In this document: one piece after another, positions 1 through 11,500 of the stretch
How the letters are laid out: each line of letters opens with the position of its first letter
How positions within the stretch are numbered: position 1 is the stretch's first letter
Assembly: GCF_051020975.1 (NCBI RefSeq)
Contig: NC_135040.1
Coordinates: 7,061,501 to 7,125,500 of the forward strand
Length of the DNA: 64,000 nucleotides
Direction: 5' to 3'
Source of the DNA: Osmia lignaria lignaria
Taxonomy: Eukaryota; Arthropoda; Insecta; Hymenoptera; Megachilidae
Translations under genes and position numbers: made by a program
Notes under the pieces: generated by a model
Database searches by the model: none
What the model saw: only the letters and a program-made list of their open reading frames with translations
What the model was told of the DNA's origin: nothing

Positions 1-56
1 ACATAGTAAGTATATAAATATATATGACTCAGTAATAAATTTGCAGTTCTACTAAC

Positions 57-326
57 TGTAAATCTAGCTCTCTCTTCCATAATCTCATATCCAACTATTG
101 GTATTCTTAAGTCATCACTGGTCAATGGTGGTTGTAAGATGCCTGGATTTGCATTATCATTGTCAGGATAATTAAATCTTTGTACAGTAAATGAATTTGA
201 ATGGCCAGATCCATCAGAGTCCGGACTATCAAGTATTCTCACATTGCCTGATTGAGAACCCCTTGCTTTACTAATTGCAAGTGTAACTTCACTAATACAT
301 CCCACACCAGACTCTGACGTGGACAT
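57..326 (-). CDS. Snx16: Sorting nexin 16, first coding exon (partial gene)
   Basis: SNX16 is a PX-domain sorting nexin that binds PI3P on early and late endosomes and acts in endosomal receptor trafficking. This 90-codon exon starts at an ATG (326-324), has a Ser/Gly/Asp-rich low-complexity N-terminus, and ends with the beginning of the PX domain: IPIVGYEIMEERARFT at residues 75-90, closely like the opening of the vertebrate SNX16 PX domain. It ends in phase 0 at a GTTAGT donor (56-51), so the rest of PX, including the phosphoinositide-binding arginines, and the C-terminal coiled coil lie beyond the left edge. Upstream on the minus strand a TTTCATTTAG acceptor lies about 15 bases before the ATG, suggesting an untranslated 5' exon further right. 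The family call rests on the PX start and the exon context. Confidence 0.82.
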
Positions 327-996
327 TTTACCACCAACAAACTAAATGAAATCATGCATACTTAAAAAGAAAATTAAAGTAAATTACTACAAAGATACGT
401 AATAAAATGATATTTACTATAGATAGTATGAAAATATTATTTATTTAATATAATATTGAAATACATTAAAATAATTTAAAGGTTCATACTCTTATATTAA
501 AAAAACAAGAAGTCAAATATTAGAAAATATTCTGTTACATAGGTAAATATAAATCATTTTGCATGGTATATAAAGACAAAGAAAGAAATAACGTAATCAG
601 AATTTTGTACCGATATAGATAATTATAACAACTTAGTACATTTAAGAAATTCACTTTAGATATTATAAATATTAAAAACTTAGTACATTGCATTAATGAA
701 AACACCAACCTCCATGTGAACAAATACGCACAGCGTACTGTTTTATAACTATTTACTACTTAATCTAATTTACAATATAAAACCATAATTCATAAATGTG
801 TCATTTGTTAAAAACATCACGTATACTATAAATACAAAATCATTTAATTAACGGGAAAAAACAAAATTGACATGACATATTGAGAGTTTGCAAATATACT
901 CTACCCACGAATCTGGAGTAACTTAGACGATGAACTAAAACAGTACCAGTGACTATAGATTCAACAAGACTGGACAACGCCTTTGTTCTCGAGGGA
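327..996. other. SNX16 5' flank or 5'-UTR intron
   Basis: Very AT-rich sequence with no plausible coding exon on either strand. If the acceptor just upstream of the SNX16 ATG is used, this is a 5'-UTR intron. Confidence 0.4.
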
Positions 997-1302
997 CCAT
1001 CCATACATTCTTTTCATCCCTACATTCTTTGCATCCCTACATTCTTTGCATCCCTACATTCTTTGCATCCCTACCTTCTTTGCATCCCTACATTCTTTTT
1101 ATCCCTACATTTTTTTCAGCCCTACATTCTTTTCATCCCTACATATTCTTCATCCCTACATTCTTTTCATCCATACACTCTTTCCATCCCTTCATTCCTT
1201 ACGTCCCGACATTCCTTACATCTCTTCATTCCTTACATCCCTGCATTCTTTTGATCTCCACATTCTTTTCATTACTACATTCCTTACATCTCTGCATCCC
1301 TT
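997..1302 (+). repeat. 17-bp minisatellite, left inverted arm
   Basis: About 18 degenerate copies of a 17-bp unit, CATCCCTACATTCTTTK. It reads through as a Tyr/Ile/Phe/Leu/His/Ser-rich frame in all three plus frames, which marks it as non-coding repeat sequence. Confidence 0.9.
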
Positions 1303-1379
1303 ATAATAAATATATTATAAAGACTGCTACGAGTAAAGGTAAGTAAACCCTTGTGAAAACTAATTTTAAATTTAAATTT

Positions 1380-1940
1380 TTGCATGATTTAGTTCCTTTT
1401 TCGGCCACCAGGTAGCGCTGATCCGACGTCGAAATTTTAGTTCACATTTTTGCCGCCAGAGGGCCAAACGGTGTATGATTTAGTTCCTTTTTCCGAAACC
1501 AGATGGCGCTGGTCGGACGTCGAAATTTTAGTTCACATTTTTGCCGCCAGAGGGTCAAAAATGGTGCATGATTTAGTTCCTTTTTCCGAAACCAGATGGC
1601 GCTGATCCGACATCGAAATTTTAGTTCACATTTTTGCCGCCAGAGGGCCAAAAATGGTGCATGATTTAGTTCCTTTTTCCGAAACCAGATGGCGCTGATC
1701 CGACATCGAAATTTTAGTTCACATTTTTGCCGCCAGAGGGCCAAAAATGGTGCATGATTTAGTTCCTTTTTCCGAAACCAGATGGCGCTGATCGGACGTT
1801 GAAATTTTAGTTCACATTTTTGCCGCCAGAGGACCAAAAATGGTGCATGATTTAGTTCCTTTTTCCGAAACCAGATGGCGCTGATCCGACATCGAAATTT
1901 TAGTTCACATTTTTGCCGCTAGGGGGCGCTGTTTTTAAGA
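1380..1940. repeat. Six-copy 93-bp tandem repeat with CTCF-like motifs
   Basis: Units start at GCATGATTTAG or its variant near 1382, 1473, 1566, 1659, 1752 and 1845. The period is exactly 93 bp for all but the first unit. Most units contain CAGATGGCGCTG and CCGCCAGAGGGCC; the last ends in CCGCTAGGGGGCGCT (1916-1930), an almost perfect vertebrate CTCF core. Because 93 is divisible by three, the minus strand stays open for about 130 codons, but this is a repeat artefact and not a gene. The array is the loop of the foldback-like element. Confidence 0.9.
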
Positions 1941-2020
1941 ATTTTTCGTGAAATTCGAAGGAACTAACTTACCTGTACTTACCTTTCCTCGAAGCAGTCT
2001 TTACAATATATTTATTATAA

Positions 2021-2274
2021 GGAATGTAGGGATGAAAAGAATATAGGGATGAGAGGAATGTAGGGATGAAAAGAATGTAGGGATGAAAGGAATGTAGAGA
2101 TGAAAAGAATGTAGGGATGATAAGAATGCAGGGATGGAAAGAATGTAGGGATGATAAGAATGCAGGGATTTAAGGGATGAAGAGATGTAAGGAATGTAGC
2201 GATGGAAAGAATGTAGGGATGTAAGGGATGAAGCGATGTAAGGAATAAAAAGAATGTAGGGATATAAGGGATAC
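2021..2274 (-). repeat. 17-bp minisatellite, right inverted arm
   Basis: The same 17-bp unit seen as GAATGTAGGGATGAAAA on the plus strand, so inverted relative to the left arm. The outermost copies are more degenerate (AAGGGATGAAGCGATG), as expected of an ageing arm. Confidence 0.88.
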
Positions 2275-2275
2275 T

Positions 2276-5200
2276 GAGATGGCCTTGGCCTATAATGAGG
2301 GATAAAATTAGGATAAGCAAAAAATAATAAATGAAGTAAATTAAACTCTGGAAAAAAATTATACTGTTTGTGCCCTCTTCATACGCTTGGCGTCCTCAAT
2401 ACGAAAACGGTGGAAACTACTTGACAACTTACCGACAGTCGAAAGACGTATCGATAAGTCGACAGCTATGCGACTGCCGGGTTACTGATCGATAAGCTAA
2501 TGTCTCCTTGTTACGGAAAATCGATCGGTAACGTGTTGAGTAGTTTGAGCCATTTTTGTGTAGATGGCGCTACGGTCGAAGAAAAGAATGTAAGTATACT
2601 TACATCCAAACTCTTTGACTTCCGAAGACAGACTGATGCGCTTGAGCGCAAAGCAGCTAAATTATAGAAGTAAATTTGCCAACTGAAGTCATCAAAATTT
2701 TCAAATATTTTACAACACTGTAGCAGTGATTGCACATCCAAAAAGAATGGACATGGTGGTGCTCGTTCTCGAGGCACAAAATCAAGATTTCTTGAAATGT
2801 TCTCTTACTGATGAATGGAGTTCATTAAAATGTTATGTACATAGAACATCGTTGATAACCGATACCATAATCGTGTTACGCGTTCGATCAACACGGCTCG
2901 TAAATACGGAAAACACCAGTATAATCGTAATATTATTGCCAGAACGGGCCATTTTGTAGATTTCGGTTACTTACGTTTATTCGATAAAACACATGTAGTG
3001 GAAAAATAAATTAAATCATTCTTAGATCCTTACATATCCTTCTGTAGGTTCATAAAATTATTGATATAACCATACACCTGTTCAGGTATTAACTATACCT
3101 CTGATTAAACAGAGTTACTCTATATGCACTTAAGACTGTTTGTCCAACCGATATCTATAGTGACATATTCACTTACTTGTCAAAGGCTCACGATAATAGT
3201 ATCGGTATTGCTCCGGGAATTAGATTTGGTTAGCGTCTTTGTGAATGTTAGTTCCAAATTGTATTTCAAATTAGAATAAGATCTATACTACTGAATATTG
3301 GATTTAAGTTTAAATCCTTGTTTGCGTACCTGAAGATATTACTAAACAGAATTTCAGCAGCAATTTAATATGTCAATAATTAATCAACTAGTCTGTTGTG
3401 AAGGAAATTCACGTCTATAGTATTTTCTCTTAATACCAATAACGTTTCGCAATTGAATCGAAGGTATTGCAGTATTTCAATGTATAATCCACGAATAATT
3501 TAGAACCAAGATTTAATCAAATAAATTAATTGCATTCGTCATCGGATATTTCTATTTAATTGTTTTTAATTTCCACTTCTTTTACGTGGATCAACAGTGC
3601 GTTTCATTGAACATTCCGCGAGAATAATTCTCCTTAAGCGTTATTAATCAATATTTAAGAAAATTGACGACGGACTGGTGGTCGTGTTAATTAATAAGCA
3701 TGAATTAACCCTTTCAGTGCACGAACTCGGCTATTCTTGAACACCTTCCACAAATTTATCGGGAATAAAACCGGGGTCAGCACGAATTTTTCTAGTATAG
3801 CGCGGAATAATAATTTATTTCTTTGCTCCATTAATCCTGAATTATCAGAAGTGAAAATCTTCAGCAATAAATTGTCGCGAGCTTTCGTCGCAATCATTCT
3901 ATCTCTTAACACGATCAGCATTCGCGTGTAAATCGATAAGAGAAAGTTAATATTCTCGCAATTACACGAAGTAATTCGGACACGGTATTCGCAATTAGCC
4001 CTATCTACTTGGTGGTGAGCCACTCTGTGCGTGTATAGAGTCGACGGAATACTACCCTAATTCAAGATCGTTGCTCGACCTTCAATAACATTCCATTACC
4101 TTCGATTTCTCGTAAGATCGTTAACCATCTCGGTAAAATTCCTCTTCGTTGAACACAAGAAAGCATTAATACAAAAGATTTCTAGAACAAGTACAAGGTT
4201 CTGTAAAGCCGAAGGGAGGTCGACGATGAATCAACCGTATTCCTTAGCGAGCGATTTCCAAAGAATCGCCTAAATCGAGCGGTCTATCTCTAAAACGGCT
4301 ACGAGTTCGTTGCTTGCCTGCCTCTTTGTTCCTACGGCGTTTGCAGATTTATTTTCGCAGCCTGGAATTAATCGAGGGTCAACGGCAACCGCGAGAAGGG
4401 TAGTTAGCGGAGGAATCATCGCGATGCCTTGGAAGCTTTTGCGGGAAAACCAGGCGAACTAATAAGTATCCGAAGAAAAATACTTTCTGCGGACAGGAAA
4501 GGAAAAGGAGCAAATGAAACGAGTAACTACCATAGAGAGGCAGAGGAGAAGGAACGAAGGAGTCGACTCGGTTCCTGAAATAGCTTTAAACCACCACAAG
4601 TCAAAAATACTTGTGCCATTCGGCTTAATGTGTCCCAGCATAGGGCGAAGAAGAGAGAGCAACTCGAGGGTGTAACTAGAAAACGATGTCTTTACGATCT
4701 CTTTGAATCGTTCGGTTAACACCCATTTCTCGTTATCTTCGTGCACGTTAAAATCATATTTAATGTTTGCCAATTTTTTTTTCCAATTCAATTCTATGAA
4801 GTTTTAGAATATTCTTCTGTGTTTCAAAGAAAGAGAGTCTGAAGTGGTCTTCTTAGAACCTGAAGCCACCTTAAACGATGTGATTAATTATAAAGATTCT
4901 AAGAAATCATTTGAAACGTGAAAGTTAAATCCTCACAATAGTTTTCTGGGGAAACCGCGTAACCAACTTCTCTTTTAATCTTGCTACCTTTCCGCTTGTA
5001 ACTCGTTCCATGAAAATTCTTCTGACCTCAGAAAATTTTCCGTTGCCGTAGCTGCTAACCGCGTAACGACTCGTTTATTACTTTCCTAAAGAAACAAATT
5101 TCATCCTTGGAATTATATCATTCCGTTCGTCCAGATCGAACACAATGGGAAATTACGTTAACTGTTTACGAATTTCGGATTACCACGAGGAACATCTGTT

Positions 5201-5380
5201 TCTATTTGAAATCAACATCGACCTCAGTTTACAGGATCGTTTTGAGGAGTTGAAAATCTCAAGGACTTGTAACAATCACCGGTTAAATTTTTAAGACTCG
5301 TTTTAGACGTCGGTTTGTAAAAAGAATTAAGAACAGAGTTTCGCGCGTTCATTTCAGCCGGTTGTCGTAAATAATAGGGA
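2276..5380. other. Intergenic stretch
   Basis: No exon supported. 2390-2960 is less AT-rich than its surroundings and holds another CTCF-like AGATGGCGCT near 2563 and a palindrome, ATGTAAGTATACTTACAT, near 2589. It could be the promoter or an untranslated first exon of SNX16, but open frames there match nothing I recognise. From 3.0 to 5.3 kb I see only AT-rich sequence, including a TTAACCCTTTCAGTGC tract near 3706 that resembles one end of a TTAA-type MITE without a visible partner. Confidence 0.4.
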
Positions 5381-5720
5381 GGCGTTTTCCCGCGAATCTT
5401 TTGATGAGCGATTTCGAAACGACGCGGCCGCGGCGCGGTGCAAAAGGACGCGTCGCGTCGCCGAATTGGACGCCGGCCAAAACGTTCGCACGAGGTTTCC
5501 CGAGCATCGCCGCGAGGCGTGTCGAGCTGCGCGACGCCGAGCGTCGCGACGTCGTTCCTCGCCAGCCTCAGTGTGCCGCGTATCCTCGTATGTGCGTTGT
5601 GCGTCGCGTTCCCGAACGATTGTTGCCCGCGCGAGAGAGACATGTGACGACGGGAAAACAAGTACATATATTGGAAAATGACCAACAGATACGACGCGAT
5701 CTCCGGCCACCGGAAGTGGT
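5381..5720. promoter_or_regulatory. CpG-rich block, likely promoter or first-exon region
   Basis: Very dense CpG and high GC, densest at about 5415-5640, against a strongly AT-rich background. Overlapping frames are open on both strands because stop codons are rare in such sequence, and no frame looks like a real protein. The block lies about 3 kb upstream of the first RGK coding exon on the plus strand, so it is a reasonable candidate for that gene's promoter and 5' UTR. No splice link can be proven from sequence alone. Confidence 0.45.
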
Positions 5721-8574
5721 AAACGCGATCCTATTGCCGCGGTAATTATACCATCGATGGTCCACGAAATCTCGTTCGATCGTGTTTGTTTGAGAAGAAA
5801 CTTTCCTCGAATTGAAAGCAACATGGAAATCGTCGAGTTAACGATCAGTCTTGCTTTCTCATCCTTGTTTTTCGCTGTTCAAAACTCCCGACGAAGTTTG
5901 TGAAATGGTGTTAGGAGAGTTTAGGAACACGTTCATCCTCTAGCCAGCTATTTGTTAGAGGGCTTTAGGGGTTTTGGAAGTGGAGTTACGGGTCTGTGTT
6001 GGGATCTTAGCTCTTCAAGCAGTAGAAATCCAATTAAAAATGACTGGAGAAATTGACAAATTCCTATTCAGCTTAATTTAAATTTAATTTAAATTTTTAA
6101 TGAAATTTATTAGAAATTTAAAGCTTCAGATCCACGAGCTTTGTAATTAAATATTTTCTCAAAAGAGTGTTTATATTAAACATAGAACAGTTGGAAAAAT
6201 CATAGGAAAGAAGACACGATCTATATTTTCCATCATAACAAGAACACGAGTATTTGAAGTTCTTTATTTATTCGTTAAAATCTCATCTCTATGTGGCATA
6301 GAATTTCTATGGTGTCGCGAACTGTACGACATATTATTCCAGTTACGATTTTCACGGAAGGAGAAAATGGAATTTCATTCGTGCACCTGTTCCACATGGC
6401 GTTCTATCAATGCGGTGTGTAATAAGGTGGCGAGACATTTAATATATCGGAGAATGAGTAACGCGAGTTTGCCGCTTGATAAGGTTCACGAGATTGCGGG
6501 GGTGTTCGAGATGCGCCGACGATTTTGCTCTTTGACTTAACTAGAGGGTCGTTGCATCTTTCGTTCTAGTTCAATGAAACGTCACTACTTCCCGTATCAT
6601 AAATTTAATTATATTCCAAATAAAGTATTGGAATATAATTATTTATTTATTCGTAAAGTTAAATAAATTTGAAAATATATTATCTGTCAGAAATTCCTTG
6701 AAAGGAAAAATCATTTTGAAGTACATTTAATTTCGAGTTTGCAATCTATCAAACTTATCACTCTAAAGCTCGTAAACACAATGAAGTACGAATAAAGGTT
6801 GATCTCTTCCACTTAACGTTGCACTTGGGGCGCAATAAACGCGTCGTTTCCCTTCGTAGAGTAGAAAAAGAGAATCTATAGATAGATATTCCTAATAAAG
6901 GTTTAATAAAGCATCAACGGGTTAGCTTATAACAGTAAAAGCCACTTTAGTTCCTGGTTAAATATAGGAATCCTTTTGTAGGTACGAATCTAATTTCAGG
7001 TATTTCTGTGTTTCTGAAAATACAATCAGATCCCTTGAGTTTATCCAATCTTGAATACATATAAATTTGTGAAGTGCCTTCACAAGTTAGATTCCTATAC
7101 TGCACAAATCGAATGATATTACAGTCTCTATCCATATATAAAATCGCAAAGTGATCTACATATTTATATTTCTAGAAGCAGTTCGACGGGAATGAATTTT
7201 CTTTCCCGATATCTTGTGCTGTATTTCACATTCAGCTGGATACACACATTTGTCGTGTTTCCTAGAAATTCGACGGTTTTGATATGCAACAAATTTCCAT
7301 GAAACAAATAAACTTTGATAATATAAATTGATCGTAATGAAAGAATTGCAAATGAAACGTTACATCGACGTAACGTTGCTCCTTAATGGGATAATAATAT
7401 TCCTCGTTCAACAACCATGTTAAAGGAAATAACATGGTTTCCATAGGTTATTCTTGCGTAAATAACTTAATTGGCAAGCTTGTATTGGGACAAATTTGTA
7501 GCAGCAAAGTAGCTGCGAAGCTTGGAAACTGATAGAACCAATTACAATATTAATTGACAACAGCTGGGAATGTGAATCAATAAAATACCATGCCATTTTG
7601 ATTGGAAAATGAATTATTCTCTTTCTGTATGTGCAATCATTCCTCGATATCATTTTTTTCAATATTTTGTATTTTCAATATTCTCTGTTTTATTTTTTAT
7701 TTTCAATGAGAATCTATTTCCCCTTTTCGAAGCGGAAATACCAGAGCCCGGTTTCTACATTTCCGATTAATCAAAATTAAATAGTTTGAAGGAACTTGTA
7801 AAAAACAAAACTAATTTCAAAGTTTTCAAAGCGATAGCTTACACTCGGTAATCCTTTGATCATTCAGCGAAGGTTCTAAAAAAAACCTACCAATCGCACC
7901 GTTAAAAAAATTTCTCGTATTCCTTTCATCTATTAGTTTCGAACAATTTTATCCCGTACAATGTTAGTACTCGCAATTAAAAATCATTTCAAGTAATTAA
8001 AATCCACTGGGATGTGTTTACCTTCAACCACGATCGATGTCGAGATTTCCTTCGACCAGGCTATTTTTTTTACAAATATATTACATCTGTTACAATTAAC
8101 AATTACAATACCACGTGATGCTTTAGAATTGAAGTTTCATCTTCGAAGCCACAAGTTCAGCCGCGCTCTAATGAACTCATCGAGAAACAATCAGAACCAT
8201 ATCTGATTCGTGTGAAACTTTTAATTGAAACAATAAAACTGTGTCGATCGTGCGATAGTAAGGTCTTTTATCGTGAAACGTCTGTGAAGATACCGGTTGT
8301 TTATCCGAAGAATAAATCCACCGGATAGCAGGCGATTTCCATGGAACGACACTCGTAAATTCGTCCAGGTCGATTCTCGGACAGCACTTCAACTTCTTGA
8401 TCGTTTCAAAGGATCAAAGTGTTTCGTAGAATATTCTCGGTTTCGATAAAAATACGAGAAGACTCTCGAACACGAGTGAACTGAATATTCAGATCGTTTA
8501 GAGGGATCGATCTTAAGAGATAGATTTGTCGAAAAGGAAAAGGAGCGTTGGTGGAGGAAAAAACAACATTCGAG
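5721..8574. other. Upstream flank or 5'-UTR intron of the RGK gene
   Basis: AT-rich sequence without supportable exons. If transcription starts in the CpG-rich block, most of this is the first intron. Confidence 0.35.
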
Positions 8575-11500
8575 ATGGCTGAGAACTCGCTTCGCAGGAA
8601 GACCAGGTCAGCCTCGATCTGTGCTCCTGGTTTCTCTAGTATGGAACAAATGTTAGAGGCGATGCCTCCCTCGGGTGCACGAGAAAGAGATAAAATCGAC
8701 AGGGAGAAGGATAGTGGAAGCGGAACTCCTGATAGTAGTACACCGACCAGAAGGCGCAGACCGGCGACCAGGTCCCAGAGTGCCCGTGTTTCCGGCGCGA
8801 ATAAGAGTATCCGTCGTCGAGCGGCTGCCCAAGGTAATCAGACGATCGTCATGGTAATTTTTCTTTTCTAACAGCTCGAAACACCGATTGCTCTGATAAA
8901 GAATAAAGTTCACCCTATTTCTTTCCTGTCATTCTATGTTGTTGAATTTTCTAAAAAGAAGAATAATCCAATTAATTAATAACAAAAAATCGCAGTATAT
9001 TTGATTTTTGTATTAGAAGAAGCTGTACAAGTCGGATTGAATATTAACTTTATTCAGAGTACAATTTAAGAGTTTCTTAGGATTCCTCCTGCCCGTCTGC
9101 ATAATTGTTTGCTTTAATTAGCTGTGTTTGCACTCGTTAAATATTAATGCTCCTGATGAACAGTTTAACATTATAGCAGTTTGATTTTCGTCTTAATTAA
9201 CGAATGTATTTGTTTAACGATTCGTTCACTTTAAATAACGTTAGATGGTTCGATACCTTTCGATAATTAATTTTCATTAACGAGGTCTGTGAACGGGTTC
9301 GAAATTTTCGCGTGATCAATTGGTATGGCGTGGGTGATACACTCGGTATCGACGCCACGTGAACGAGCACGCAGATAACACTGCTCTTCATCGTTCAATG
9401 GGTTTGACCCTATACAACTATCCATTTTTAAATTAACTCTTCGAAGGGTGAAGTGACGCGGCTTCAACGTCATATACAGCACGTTCGATTCGATTCCCAT
9501 GGGACGGGTAATTGCGAAAGATCTTACGACATAGGAATATTCGATGACTTGTCAAGCTAATGAGCAAAAGGAAGATGTAATTCTACATCCTTTTGAAATA
9601 GAGTAAATTTTATTTGAATAATTTTTGGAAAAATGAATGGTACAGAGGATAATTGTACGGATGGATTAAAATAGTACACTCTGTGTTTGAATTAAATGGA
9701 ATCCGACCAGCAACTATTTCCTCAGTTAAGGTGCACTGGCATCGGAGCTTCGTTTAGTCTGTCAGTGACCTACTAGCGAAACGCTGAACGTTGCCAGAAT
9801 AGAAGCTGAAGCGTGATTTCGTCGGCTGGGAAAAGCGTAAAACGTTGTCGAGCGTAGGAACGATTTGTAATGGTGCTTTCACGAGTCCCGTTTCGACGCA
9901 ATGACGAATCCGGCGTCGCGTTTATTCCCCGGCACCGGCTCCACCATCGCAATCGAAGTTTTATTTACGGCTTAACGAATCTGACTCGGCAACTAAAAAA
10001 AATCGAGCTGTTCGATCGAGAGCCGTTTCGTTTAACCCCTTCGATAAAATGTTCAATGAAACGCATTCAGCGTGAAACGAAGAAGAAGTAACATGATTTG
10101 GTTCGAGGCTAGTTAAGATTGGATAATATTTAAAGGAACACACCTATATTCACGATTAAACAAAAATAGAATGAATCGTCTGGAATGATTTTATTGATTA
10201 GTCTTTCAATTTCACGTGTTGCTCCCGTTGCTTTTCTTCGATTGCTTCGGAGCCTTGAAAAGGCGATCGGCAGAGAGGTAAAGAGTGGAAAATTTTCAAA
10301 GGACCCACGCTCGAGACAGCGGGAAGCCATCGTGTGAAAAGCGATGTTGGGTTCAGGCTTTGAAAGCGAAAAAAAAGACGAAGAACGTGATTGAAGAAAG
10401 GGTAGATAGAGAGAGTGTGTTACGAGTGAAACTTGACCCTTTTGAAATCTTTTTGGACTTTTATTACAGTCAAATGAATGGCAGCCTTTTTCAGAAACGA
10501 AGCACCTTCGTTAATTTGAGAAAATTAATATACTTCCTCCTTTTATATGTATCCGTATTATTAAAGGCACGATAGTTTCACGAATATGGTTTATAATAAT
10601 GACAAGTTAATTATCAATTTCTATATCGATTTTTGTTTCAGCTGCACACCATCATCATCATCACCACGAAGGCACAGTAAAGTCTGCTCATTGCAGCAGT
10701 GAACCAAGACTGACTGACAATGATATCAGTCCTGGCCTCAGGAGAAGAGGAAGTCGAAGAGGGCAAAGTATGCATCATACTCATCACAGGAAGAGTAATG
10801 CATTTTTGGATGTTCCTGATACCTCGTCGCAAATGCCAGCGAGGGAGGAAGGAGAGGACGAGGATAGTTACAGGCTTCGAAGCTTCAGTCTCACCAGTAA
10901 AGGTAAGATTTTCCTAACGATACCACTTTTTTATCAACAAAGAAAGAATTTACAATGGAAAAAAGCAATCAACTTTCACCTGAATCGCAACAATTTTTCA
11001 TTGAGACTAGATGGAGATTTTCTCGGATCGTTGGTTATTCCTTCTTCTATTCAGAGAATCGTTTTCCTCTGTCGACCTCTCGAAAGATCATCCAGCGGTG
11101 ATAGCTATCAGGTTTATCGGGATTCGTGGTGGAACAGGGTTCTGGTTCGAATTTGTCTTCGGAACTCTGCCCTGTGCTGCTGGTCGGGATGCCGTGCCAG
11201 AAATACACGTTTTCGTGGCAAAGAAAGAGAGAAAGAGGAACGAGCTTAGAAGAGGAGCCAGTAGAGGCGAGATAAGCGAAAATAGAGTATCTATAGTTGT
11301 GACGTGGTACGACTTCCTCGAAACGGTTGCTCGCCACGCGAGTTTTCAGAGCCAACGAACGCGCGTGAAAGTCGTTTACTCGTTAATCCCCTCTGCTCCC
11401 GATTCAAACGAGATTTTCGGATTCGTGTAATTACAACAGGGGATCGAGAAAAGCTGCTGGCGTACACGGGACCGGGTGATCCTCGTAAACGAGGCGCGAC

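Larger units (their letters stand above)
997..2275. mobile_element. Foldback-like element: inverted minisatellite arms around a 93-bp tandem array
   Basis: The left arm (about 997-1302) is a degenerate 17-bp tandem repeat (TCCCTACATTCTTTKCA). The right arm (about 2021-2274) is the same repeat in inverse orientation. Just inside, 1301-1345 and 1976-2020 form a 45-bp inverted repeat: both read TTATAATAAATATATT then RTAAAGACTGC and end AAAGGTAAGTA on their own strand, with a few mismatches. The centre holds the 93-bp array listed separately. Long terminal inverted repeats built from short tandem repeats are the hallmark of Foldback (FB/Galileo-like) DNA transposons. No transposase frame is present, so this copy would be non-autonomous. 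I could not identify target-site duplications, so the outer ends are approximate. Confidence 0.6.

Noticed and set aside
949..1346. Three overlapping plus-strand frames rich in His, Pro, Tyr and Phe
   Set aside because: All three frames of the same 17-bp minisatellite are open, which indicates repeat structure and not protein coding.
1442..1837. 131-codon minus-strand open frame with a repeating WRQKCELKFR peptide
   Set aside because: It is the 93-bp tandem repeat read in a frame that stays open only because 93 is a multiple of three. It has no independent coding evidence.
1380..2275. CRISPR-like or bacterial repeat array
   Set aside because: Units are contiguous without unique spacers, and the context is clearly eukaryotic.
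5224..5824. Several overlapping Arg/Ala-rich open frames on both strands
   Set aside because: They arise from stop-poor CpG-rich sequence. The peptides are low complexity and mutually overlapping, without family resemblance.
8548..8574. Longer RGK N-terminus starting upstream of 8575
   Set aside because: The extension would begin at a TTG. The first in-frame ATG is at 8575 in a good context.
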